From the NCBI GenBank assembly GCA_963995525.1, contig OZ023212.1, positions 8,036,398 to 8,100,397 on the forward strand: a DNA stretch of 64,000 nucleotides, given 5' to 3'. Numbering within the stretch: position 1 is the first letter of the stretch; each line of letters begins with the position of its first letter. The notes under the pieces were generated by a model that saw only the letters and a program-made list of their open reading frames with translations, made no database searches and was not told where the DNA came from. Positions 1 through 30,400 of the stretch are shown here, one piece after another. Both the position numbers and the translations under genes were made by a program. This DNA comes from Escarpia spicata (taxonomy: Eukaryota > Annelida > Polychaeta > Sabellida > Siboglinidae).

Positions 1-166
<166 letters not shown>

Positions 167-552
167 TACATACATACAAACATAAATAAATACGTACATA
201 TAAACAGACATACATACGTACATATGTACGTACATGGACGGAGTCTTACACAGAGCGTGCATGTATTAATCTCTGCATTAATGTCAGCAATTAATATTAT
301 ATAATAAAATCTTACACTCACTCATTTATCTGGCTAACACTTTTATCCACCGCTTTTGAGCCACAACCAAAACATATTTGTTGTGTTACATACGATCGTA
401 GCGAAGTATGTCACGGGTTCAACCGGGACTAAATCCAGTTTGAAGTGGAGCGGTGAGAAGACAGCATGAGTATGATGTAACTGCGTGCATGGGAAATGTA
501 CTGTTAATGCTCACGTTAGTGATTGATGGGTGATGACGTCGTTTATTGCCAG

Positions 553-17843
<17,291 letters not shown>

Positions 17844-18183
17844 TGGCACTCCCAGCCCCAGGGACACAGTAGTGGATTGACGATGTCATGCTGACATTGC
17901 AAGTTCTGGGTCGTGCTGACACGATATCATAAGTTCGGTTTGGACTGTGGTGCCAAGGGGTCAGATGCTACATACCAAGGCCTACCTTGGAATAGGTCAC
18001 GACATGACGTGCCATGTTCTGTTGTTGACAATGGTTACATTACATTATGACACTGACTATATCCAATGGATGCACCACAGTCACGTGTACTAAGCAGTCA
18101 GATCAAAGCTGCACTGTACATGCAATGCTTATTATACAATTCTGTATATAACGAAAGAAGACAACACTGCAAATGTGGCAGGG

Positions 18184-18189
18184 TTTATT
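18184..18189 (-). terminator. Candidate polyadenylation signal, POLD1
   Basis: Plus-strand TTTATT reads AATAAA on the minus strand, 180 bp past the POLD1 stop codon at 18369-18371. Confidence 0.5.
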
Positions 18190-18368
18190 ACAACCAATAA
18201 TAGAGTTTTGTTACTAGTACATTCTGCTTATGCATGTTTTGAGGACCAAAGGATGGTATCACATCATTTTGGAAGATCAAAACGTTCTACGATCTGATCC
18301 CAGACTCAGATTTCATTGCAGCTAAGGAAGGGATCCATGATCTTGTCCTAGTTGACTTGATCTTTCTG

Positions 18369-18462
18369 CTACCATGGAGGACCAAAGCGCGCTATGATCT
18401 TGTCCTGATCCGCTAGGTCTTTCTGGACTTTCTTCCTCATGTAGAAAATAGGACAGTCTCGG
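18369..18462 (-). CDS. POLD1: POLD1 exon 24 (stop codon)
   Basis: Acceptor tttcag. Encodes [19 protein letters not shown] and ends ARFGPPW then TAG. It provides the last CysB cysteine (1074). Confidence 0.96.
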
Positions 18463-21400
18463 CTGAAACCAAACAGATTACGTGACAATATGTATCTTCA
18501 ATACGTGAAGATTAATCTGGTAAACCACAAGTTTTGGTTATGTAGGTGACATGTCTTTATGTAACTGCTAAATTAATGTAATACGTATTTATTCTGACAC
18601 ACGTCTATGTCACAAATATTGCACAGTAGACAGCATCATTGAACTTAGTTACGTATAATTTTATCATGTCATGTTTAAGTGATTTTGAAAACATGGTAGC
18701 ATGCAATCCATTTTATACAGGTTTCCTATGTTTTACACGTTTAATACCATGAAAAAGCAATTCATATTGCCATGTAATGCCTGTGTATACAACAAATAAA
18801 TTTACATAGTATTGTTATTGCTTGTGCCCGACATCTACTGAACAATTCGGTGCCTACCAACAAAATACATTTGTTTAGTTCAAATGTATTAAGTTGCACC
18901 TTTGTTGAACAGGTACGTTTGGTCTGCAATGTCAACATTGAGTTGGATATTTACTCCACATACTTGATAAGCAAATACCCTGATTCAAGAACTATGAAAT
19001 CTCAGCTACAAATAACGTCTAAAATAATGTGCTTTAAGGCCAGACGTGGCAAGTAGATGGGATTATTTTTTTATTTGTGCAAATTACAATTTTGTTTGCC
19101 CAAAGTATGGAATGGATCATATCGAGCAGAAAATATATTGAACTTTTTTGGGCCAGACCCACGTTTCCATGGTAACAAACAAAACAGCCACCATTTTTTA
19201 GCGAATATTGGCAAATTTACAAACACTGCCATTCTTTCTTGAGCACATATATAATTATAATTCTTGCAAATTCATGTTCTGTATACATTATATTGTGAAA
19301 TGATCAGAGCATGTTTCCATGTTTTGTTTTTATTTTTAAAATAATGTTTTGGTAAAGTGTGGAAAAAACATGGTTTTGGGCAACAAATATGCTTATATCT
19401 TTCAAACTATTGGATATTTTCAAAATGTATTTGATCATTTCACAGAGCAGAGTCTGCTGAATGCAACACTAAAACCTTGATTTGTATAGCATAATTACTC
19501 AGAGATATCCCGTTTCCAAATGAAGAAATTTGAGAAAACAATGTTTTTGAGAAAATGGCTGTCACAGATTGCATAATCATTAATGTATTTGATTACTTGA
19601 TATCGACATGCTTGATCCATGACTAAAACTCATTTAGAGGTATGTAATTGTCATAGAAGTGAACTTTATTTGTAGTATGCATACAACATAATAATATATG
19701 CTGTAATCTGGCAAAAAACTTCGAGTATTTTTTTCTTAAAAAAACACCTTTTCACCCTGGGGTGTCTGGCCTTAACAACCCTAAAGAAAAGGTGATCAAG
19801 ATAGAAGTATATATATATATATAATATAAAAGATATATATATATATAACATATTTTTGGCACAATCATACTAAACTAGTTTATACCATGACGCAACAAAC
19901 CAAGGGCTGCAACTGTCACCATTACAGTATTTTGAACTTGATCACGTTCCCGTGACCATTTAACTTCTGCTGTCATCAATTACGGCCTTGCATGCAATAG
20001 CTAATAAACTAAATACACCTCCAGTGGTGCCATCTGGGGAGTAACTGACAACTCACTGAAAAAGTAACAAACTCGAAATAACTATGCATGATACCTTTGT
20101 TTTTTTCCAAATACATCACTAATTAGTAGATGAGAGGCAAACGGACCAAGGAACTGAATGAACTTAGAAAGAGGGGCGTGGACCTCGGCACCTGGGAGGA
20201 GATGCGCTTGCAATGATCCAAAGCTGGCATATTGATATACAGATGATACAGCACCAAGTTGGTACCTGGTACAGATGACGTCTTCGTGTAGACTGCCCTG
20301 ACATCGTTGGCACTGCGTCCACAGGCGAGAGAACTTCTCCTCGAGAACGTTCAGCGTTGAGATCTCCTTCTGGTACAAGTCCGACTCTCGAGCTCGGCAG
20401 TGTTTGCACACAGCGACACCTGGCGTGAGGCAAGAAAGTCATATAACCGGAATGTTTACAACGCTTCCTGCATAGGTGGGAATTCACAACTGCTGTTTAG
20501 GACGGTAGGAAGGAAATGTTGACAAGTGACACAAGATTAATTGATAATACATAATTGTACATATAGTAAATTATAACATTATTTTCACTGCAGAAGAAAA
20601 ACAATCACGAAACGAACTGTACAAAAACAATACATTAGTATGTGTAAGTGAATGTATTAATGATACTATTGTTACATCTAAAGTCAGGTTTACATAAGAG
20701 ACGATAGTGTCACTGCAATGAGGTGATAGCTACTCTACATAAGACGATAGTGTCACTGCAATGAGGTGATAGCTACTCTACAATAAGACGATAGTGTCAC
20801 TGCAATGAGGTTATAGCTACTCTACATAAGACGAGTGTCACTGCAATGAGGTGATAGCTACTCTACATAAGACGATAGTGTCACTGCAATGAGGTGATAT
20901 CTACTCTACATAAGACGATAGTGTCACTGCAATGAGGTGATACCTACTCTACATAATGTGATAGTGTCACTGCAATGAGGTGATAGCTACTCTACATAAG
21001 ATGATAGTGTCACTGCAATGAGGTGATAGCTACTCTACATAAGATGATAGTGTCACTGCAATGAGGTGATAGCTACTCTACATAAGATGATAGTGTCACT
21101 GCAATGAGGTGATAGCTACTCTACATAAGATGATAGTGTCACTGCAATGAGGTGATAGCTACTCTACATAATATGATAGTGTCACTGCAATGAGGTGATA
21201 GCTACTCTACATAAGATGATAGTGTCACTGCAATGAGGTGATAGCTACTCTACATAAGACGATAGTGTCACTGCAATGAGGTGATAGCTACTCTACATAA
21301 GATGATAGTGTCACTGCAATGAGGTGATAGCTACTCTACATAAGATGATAGTGTCACTGCAATGAGGTGATATCTACTCTACATAAGACGATAGTGTCAC

Positions 21401-24400
21401 TGCAATGAGGTGATATCTACTCTACATAAGACGATAGTGTCACTGCAATGAGGTGATAGCTACTCTACATAAGATGATAGTGTCACTGCAATGAGGTGAT
21501 AGCTACTCTACATAAGACGATAGTGTCACTGCAATGAGGTGATAGCTACTCTACATAAGATGATAGTGTCACTGCAATGAGGTGATAGCTACTCTACATA
21601 AGATGATAGTGTCACTGCAATGAGGTGATAGCTACTCTACATAAGATGATAGTGTCACTGCAATGAGGTGATAGCTACTCTACATAAGACGATAGTGTCA
21701 CTGCAATGAGGTGATAGCTACTCTACATAAGACGATAGTGTCACTGCAATGAGGTGATAGCTACTCTACATAAGACGAGTGTCACTGCAATGAGGTGATA
21801 GCTACTCTACATAAGACGATAGTGTCACTGCAATGAGGTGATAGCTACTCTACATAAGACGATAGTGTCACTGCAATGAGGTGATAGCTACTCTACATAA
21901 TATGATAGTGTCACTGCAATGAGGTGATAGCTACTCTACATAAGATGATAGTGTCACTGCAATGAGGTGATAGCTACTCTACATAAGACGATAGTGTCAC
22001 TGCAATGAGGTGATAGCTACTCTACATAAGATGATAGTGTCACTGCAATGAGGTGATAGCTACTCTACATAAGATGATAGTGTCACTGCAATGAGGTGAT
22101 AGCTACTCTACATAAGATGATAGTGTCATTGCAATGAGGTGATAGCTACTCTACATAAGATGATAATGCCACTGCAATGAGGTGATAGCTACTCTACATA
22201 AGATGATAATGTCACTGCAATGAGGTGATAGCTACTCTACTGTGGCATTAGAAGAGATCAAGGGCATTTCATATCGCAAGTGACCTGTTCTATTTCAAGC
22301 GACAATGCTGTAATTAACAGTAACAGTTCATATGAGCTACTATCTGGTTATGTGTGACAACATTTGCTTGTTGCAACAAATATATCGCATCACGTAAACG
22401 CAGTTTAACATAGCAGCCACCATCATATTAAATTAACAAATCTCATTTAGTAGGCCGACTACACTGCTATGTTGTCAGATAGTGATGTTGTACCATCTTG
22501 GTCGAGCGGCGTCTTGCAGCCTATACATGTCTCCTTCTTCTTTGTGAAGGCTGTCAGTCCTCCCACCTTTGACGTCACCATGGTCTTGACGCGTGTGTGA
22601 TCACCCTCTGCAATGACATTAGTTGACATTGGTTACTATCGTCCTCCTCTTGAGCAGTCCCACCCTTGCTAATGGTCACCCAAGAATAGCCACCAGATTT
22701 CCATTGCATGAACTGTTTTATGAAGTGATTACTCACATAAAGCATCCAGCGGCCGGTTTTCAGGTCATTTTATTCTTCTGCAATGGCCATTTGGCAGTCG
22801 GAAACCACTGTCTAGGCAACATGATTTCCCATGGTGATTATAATTGCCTTTGGGCAATGCTGTATGGCTTGGTATGGTTGTTAAAGAGGAGTATTACTGT
22901 AGGGACCCCATGTCATTCAATAATAAATTTATATGGTAACCACTAATTTATTGTACTTTTTGTTTGCTCAACAAACACAAAGTCATTTCAAGTTTCAATA
23001 AAATAATAGCACATCATCTGCTTTGCAAGCCAGCCTCTCAACATAGGGGACTTTTTAACACATCCAAAACGTTTTCGATGTGTTAAAAAGAAACTCATTC
23101 AACATACAGCATAGTCTGGCAACATGGTTTTGGAAGGAGCGTAACAGAGCTGTTACAAAACACACAGAACAGAGGGGTTTGGAGGGCTATGGTCACCAAC
23201 ACTGGCAACAGACTTATGGCACTTAGAAGAAGTTAACAAAACATTGTTGAGTGCTGGGAACAAGTATAGAAATGGTTCACCTACTCAGTAGGACACTCTC
23301 AGCCTTCTTCTCTCCCAGGATTGGTTCAAAGATGCGCAGTAGTGGCTTAGACAGCTGGTTCTCCAGGTAGTACTGGGTGTCTATGGGGATTGAGTTCTCC
23401 AACACGTAGATCGGGTCCTACAACATGGTGGTGGACATCACTTAATCTTAAGTAGGATTGGTTCAAAGATGCGCAGTAGTGGCTTAGACAGCTGGTTCTC
23501 CAGGTAGTACTGGGTGTCTATGGGGATTGAGTTCTCCAACACGTAGATCGGGTCCTACAACATGGTGGTGGACATCACTTAATCTTAAGTAGGATTGGTT
23601 CAAAGATGCGCAGTAGTGGCTTAGACAGCTGGTTCTCCAGGTAGTACTGGGTGTCTATGGGGATTGAGTTCTCCAACACGTAGATCGGGTCCTACAACAT
23701 GGTGGTGGACATCACTTAATCTTAAGTAGGATTGGTTCAAAGATGCGCAGTAGTGGCTTAGACAGCTGGTTCTCCAGGTAGTACTGGGTGTCTATGGGGA
23801 TTGAGTTCTCCAACACGTAGATCGGGTCCTACAACATGGTGGTGGACATCACTTAATCTTAAGTAGGATTGGTTCAAAGATGCGCAGTAGTGGCTTAGAC
23901 AGCTGGTTCTCCAGGTAGTACTGGGTGTCTATGGGGATTGAGTTCTCCAACACGTAGATCGGGTCCTACAACATGGTGGTGGACATCACTTAATCTTAAG
24001 TAGGATTGGTTCAAAGATGCGCAGTAGTGGCTTAGACAGCTGGTTCTCCAGGTAGTACTGGGTGTCTATGGGGATTGAGTTCTCCAACACGTAGATCGGG
24101 TCCTACAACATGGTGGTGGACATCACTTAATCTTAAGTAGGATTGGTTCAAAGATGCGCAGTAGTGGCTTAGACAGCTGGTTCTCCAGGTAGTACTGGGT
24201 GTCTATGGGGATTGAGTTCTCCAACACGTAGATCGGGTCCTACAACATGGTGGTGGACATCACTTAATCTTAAGTAGGATTGGTTCAAAGATGCGCAGTA
24301 GTGGCTTAGACAGCTGGTTCTCCAGGTAGTACTGGGTGTCTATGGGGATTGAGTTCTCCAACACGTAGATCGGGTCCTACAACATGGTGGTGGACATCAC

Positions 24401-27400
24401 TTAATCTTAAGTAGGATTGGTTCAAAGATGCGCAGTAGTGGCTTAGACAGCTGGTTCTCCAGGTAGTACTGGGTGTCTATGGGGATTGAGTTCTCCAACA
24501 CGTAGATCGGGTCCTACAACATGGTGGTGGACATCACTTAATCTTAAGTAGGATTGGTTCAAAGATGCGCAGTAGTGGCTTAGACAGCTGGTTCTCCAGG
24601 TAGTACTGGGTGTCTATGGGGATTGAGTTCTCCAACACGTAGATCGGGTCCTACAACATGGTGGTGGACATCACTTAATCTTAAGTAGGATTGGTTCAAA
24701 GATGCGCAGTAGTGGCTTAGACAGCTGGTTCTCCAGGTAGTACTGGGTGTCTATGGGGATTGAGTTCTCCAACACGTAGATCGGGTCCTACAACATGGTG
24801 GTGGACATCACTTAATCTTAAGTAGGATTGGTTCAAAGATGCGCAGTAGTGGCTTAGACAGCTGGTTCTCCAGGTAGTACTGGGTGTCTATGGGGATTGA
24901 GTTCTCCAACACGTAGATCGGGTCCTACAACATGGTGGTGGACATCACTTAATCTTAAGTAGGATTGGTTCAAAGATGCGCAGTAGTGGCTTAGACAGCT
25001 GGTTCTCCAGGTAGTACTGGGTGTCTATGGGGATTGAGTTCTCCAACACGTAGATCGGGTCCTACAACATGGTGGTGGACATCACTTAATCTTAAGTAGA
25101 GGACTATACATTTTATTTCCACAATAACATTACATACAAGACTTTTTAACTGTAGTCACAATTACTGCAGAAAAGGAGAAAGGAGAGTGTAATACTTATG
25201 AAGAAGACAGTAGTTACAGCAGAATATGCAGTTGTTTACATGACAAATTGAGTTATAATAACATAAAATAATGTAAAAATACTAAACTAGTATTTTTCGG
25301 TTTATTGCACATTTTCAGTATATCAAATCAGCTATCGATAATATTGGAAACTGTTCCTTACTCAGTGGTTGATTCTTTGGGTTATCTTTGTTTTTTAAAT
25401 TCCCAGGTATTTTTGTTAGCCCCACATAACTGGTGCATAACCTTAGCCTTCTTGTTAAAAGTGGATGGTAATTTACATTACCACTAGATATCATGTTATT
25501 GTTTCACAGATTTGTGACATACATACACTTCGGTGACCACGTGCTGTACGTTATGTATGTATATAACAAGATTCTGGGTGAACTGGAGAAACGTGTAGCA
25601 AGCAAAACTGTTCACGCAATCACAAATCACCAGGATTTAAATCACCATCATCTTTTTCACAGTCCTCAAACCACTGTGCTCGTACATACACCAACAACCT
25701 TAGGTGGTAGTCAATCTACATTTCTAGTTACATGCTAATTTACCATAGTCCCTGTTTTAGTGCAAACTCATAAATTGCACCACAGAGCATACACAACTGG
25801 CTTCTCGGATGTTTGTGCAGTATTTGTTAATCAATCATGAAACTTCTCTGTTAGTAAAGTCGTCAGTGTTAGCATGCATGGGTACCTCAGACTTGAGATA
25901 GGCAGCTGTCTTCTTGGCTGCGGCGATGATAACATAAGGCACTCTGTCACCGAGGTGTGGCGCGCTGCCAGCGTCTCTCTTGCGCATCCTACACCAGGCC
26001 AAAACAACAATCAACTCTCATACTTGTCTCACAAACATTATTCACTGGTAGTTCATTTGATAAGTGTAATACAATGAATAGAAAGCACTGGAGAAGGGTC
26101 ATTTCAGCCCTATGCTGTACGTTGAGGACACAGGCTCTTCGTGAAATGTCATATTTTAAGTAACTGTCATATCCTGACAAAATTTGCAATGTATTAAGTT
26201 TGTATGAAAAGGTTAGATAATAATAATCAATTTGCATAACGGTAGCCTTAATGACAAGATAATTCTTGGAAATTGTGATGGGTGTTGTGGAAAGACAATT
26301 GAATTCCTACATTTCCATTGCTGGTATCTATTCTAAAAATAGTATATTAAATTGTTTAATGAAATAATTTGGCCGAAAAAGAGTATTACTTTTGATAAAT
26401 TATTAAACAAATTACAAACTAATATTTAAAAATCATGTTTTTACCAAACGTTTACTCTGTATAATGTAAATGAAAATATATTAAGATATGAAATATGAAC
26501 TTAATTTTCCATGTGACTTCCCACAAAATCAATTTAATATCTGACTTTCTTTTCATACAGACTTAATACACTACAAATTTGGTCAAGTAGGTTTAAGGTG
26601 ACATTACACGAGGAGCTTTACCCCTTGAACAAAGAGGACCTAGTAAAAAGTACTTTAGTATGTAAAAAGTAAACATATTTATCACAAAACATAGCAAACA
26701 CATTTATCACAACACAGACTGTTGGTCTACACTATGGCATCGTCCGTTGGATCGTACCTGTTGGCCAACTCGACGTGCGCTTGTTTTCCTGCATATTCAT
26801 CATCTGTTTTTGTAAGTTCTTTGGTGATAACTAGCTGGGAGATGTCAATTCGGTTGCACAGCAGGTCTGAGATGGTCTGTTTGGCGTAGTCCACTGCACC
26901 CATCGGATCTCTTCAGAACATGGTAGAAACAACTTAATGAGGAAGTGAATATGCAGTATCACAGAAAATGTACTGCTGATGGTAAAATTTAAATAACAAC
27001 TAAATCATGATCGAATAAAGACGGTGGAATGGTAGCAAATCATTGAAATAAGGAAGGACTTCTTCCATTAATGACCATTGGTCAAGCAGTTGACCATTAT
27101 TGTCATGTGGGTTTGAGAAATAAGACCACCGCTCAGTGAGTCCACAACAGGTTTTTTTCCATTTCCCTGCACGAGATCTTTCACTTGCCCTGGCACAGAC
27201 ACCAGACAGAAGGACCCAATGGCATATAGTCTCTTCCAAAAAACACTAGCAATGTAGGGAGAACGAATTTGTCCCCGTTTCGACACAGCGGCCGAACTAG
27301 TACCGAACCACCGCCCGGCGGCACCAGGGTTCAAACCCCAGTTTCTCCGAACAACAGTCCAGAACTCTAACCACTCAACCACAGTGCCCCACTGATATAT

Positions 27401-30400
27401 ATATATATATATATATGTATACACTTGACTGAACAGCCAGCACAGGTAAGTGATGCCGATTGCCTAGTTTCTACCTGCTGATGAGTATCATCTGTTAGAT
27501 ATGTACCTGCTGATGAGTATCATCTGTTAGATATGTACCTGTTGATTAGTATCATCTGTAAGTTGTCTACATGATGATGATTATCATCTGTTAGATATGT
27601 ACCTGTTGATTAGTATCATCTGTAAGTTGTCTACATGATGATGAGTATCATCTGTAAGTTGTCTACATGATGATGAGTATCATCTGTTAGACATGTACCT
27701 GTTGATTAGTATCATCTGTAAGTTGTCTACATGATGATGAGTATCATCTGTTAGATATGTACCTGTTGATTAGTATCATCTGTAAGTTGTCTACATGTTG
27801 ATGAGTATCATCTGTTAGATATGTACCTGTTGATTAGTATCATCTGTAAGTTGTCTACATGATGATGAGTATCATCTGTTAGACATGTACCTGTTGATTA
27901 GTATCATCTGTAAGTTGTCTACATGTTGATGAGTATCATCTGTTAGACATGTACCTGTTGATTAGTATCATCTGTAAGTTGTCTACATGATGATGAGTAT
28001 CATCTGTTAGATATGTACCTGTTGATTAGTATCATCTGTAAGTTGTCTACATGATGATGAGTATCATCTGTTAGATATGTACCTGTTGATTAGTATCATC
28101 TGTAGACAAGTGTTGATGAGATTGGCCACCAGGGTGCAGTTGTCTCGTCGCACAGTCTCGATGCCTTTACAGTCCATCTTGTCGTGAACTTCTGGCCGTG
28201 TGAAATAGAGGCCGGCATATCGCTTCTTGTTGATCAGCAGATAGGGGTAATAGACCTGGGACAGGGGGCGGGAGTTATAGGGTATTTGTCATCCAGCATA
28301 TATAATTATATACCAGGTATGGATTCATTGGGACTTGACAACAGGAGAAGCACTCATGATGTCACCAATCACTCATTTACTTCAATACTTTTTGTAATTT
28401 TTTACAATATCTTCCAAAAGGTGTAATGAAGTTCTGTTTTGGTTGTCTAGAATGCATATAACTAGTGAAACACACACACGCCCACATATTAATATATCAA
28501 ATGATTACTTAAACAAAATAAATAGTATTTACAGACTAGCACCAACTAAACATTTCAATAAACACACATAAGCCAGTACAGAAGTTACTTAAGCATATAA
28601 AAGTTGGGGCTAATTTCTTAACACATGGCTACCTTCTCAAACTCCAGCTTGATTGGGTGTGGGAACTTGGACGAGATGTATTCGGCTGCCTCCGACCCCA
28701 GCTTCATGGCTTCGGCCACAGTGTCCACTCCAAACTTGCACATTACCGAGTCTGTGTCACCATAGATCACCTGAAGCATTGTCACTCCAAAGGTCAAAGG
28801 TGAAACATTCTAACAGTACATCAGTCGAGATGGTGTTCAAATGAACATATCTGCCAGGGAGTGAAGATTAAAGCACTTTGAGTGGTCATCAGGATTTGAT
28901 ACTGCGCTATATAAGAACTTTTACCTTTTTACAAATGGTGGCTAAGCAATATGCTTCCAATAGTGATTGTTTTTTAAAGCACCAAACTGGACAATAATAG
29001 TGTTCCTTGAATGACAGACGATCCAGTTTTTTTCATTTGAGATGTCATTTACATTTCAAGAAACTTATTTTTATTTTCTGAAGAGTTTGTTGCCCTGTCG
29101 CCTGCAAAATAAAATTATTGTGAGTTGTGAGAACATTTCAGACTGATTACTCCAAGAAAAACCATGTTCCTAAGCGTACCTTGGCGTCGTGTTCATAGCC
29201 GTTCTGTATCGTGTATTTCTCTTCCACCACTTGCTTCGCCTGATCAATCATCATGCGTCCAAACGCTGTCACACTCTGTATCAATCAGCCAATACAAAGT
29301 TACCTCACAGAAATATTCTGTTCGTCAGTATATTCACAATTTTTTTTATCCAAGGATTACAAATATGTATTCGTTTATGATTATTAATACTGTAAATTAT
29401 ATAACTTAGTCACCCCAAATAATGAGACTTTTCAAAGCGATATGTTGTGCCATGTTTAGAAATTAACTTAAGTGCATTTGGAATTATCTTAAAAAGTTGT
29501 CATTGTTACAGCAACAATTGAAATCAGACAGCTAAATTATTATTTTTTAATACTGCACACTTGATGTTCTGCCGTCAAGCAACAGGAGATTCTACGACAA
29601 TTATTTTCAACACACAAATAAATGTTATTTGAAAATGTCCGATACCTTCTTCTAACATCTTTTTATTGCTGACATAAGTGCCTTTAAAATGAAGCTAATA
29701 TAAACTGATCAACCTAGTGAAGTATGAAGATGGCCGTTCAGGGGATCATATCACCGACATTCTTATGAGCTCATAAGCCTGGTTTTGCTCTTTAAATCTT
29801 GTATACTGAAAACTATCAACACTAGGGTGCACCACTGGGCCACTTTTGCCAGTGTGTCACAGAAATAATATCCTTTGTCATACGATGTGTCACAGAAATA
29901 GTGTCCTCTGTGATATGGTGGTTGCTTTCTGCATTTGTAAAAAACCTCCTTAAATTAAACAAGACATTCTGGTTAATTATGATTTTTCTCACGAGTTCAT
30001 TATCTTAGTGAAACATTCCCCAGATCTCCATCAGCCCTGCTGCAGGAATGACAATACACTCGCAGACTCACCTGTGAGATCTCGAGACAGGGCAGTTTGC
30101 CCACCTGGGCTCCAGTGAAGCCGTAGACGGAGTTGGCACTGATCTTGAGGGCTAACTGTCGGCCGTCCAACACCTTCTTCTTGAATGGGTCCGTCTCTTT
30201 CTTTAAGTCCGCCTTCGCTCTGGCGATCAAACACATTTATACTATCACAGGGTTCATATACTTGAGCAACTAAACAATTTCTGGCCATTTTCATGTTTTT
30301 TCCACGCTTCCTTTACAAAATCCATGCCAAAACCGACTCACATTTGGGCATGATTGTTACATAAACAAAAATATTAAACTTAATTATAATGTACCTGTAC

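Noticed and set aside
20690..22243. Regular 43-bp repeats that could be taken for a CRISPR array
   Set aside because: No unique spacers between repeats; the whole unit repeats. The setting is a eukaryotic intron.
23281..23284. Alternative donor AGTAG|gtgaac for POLD1 exon 21
   Set aside because: It breaks the phase with exon 22; the donor CTGA|gtaggt gives the conserved LLKGDHT junction.
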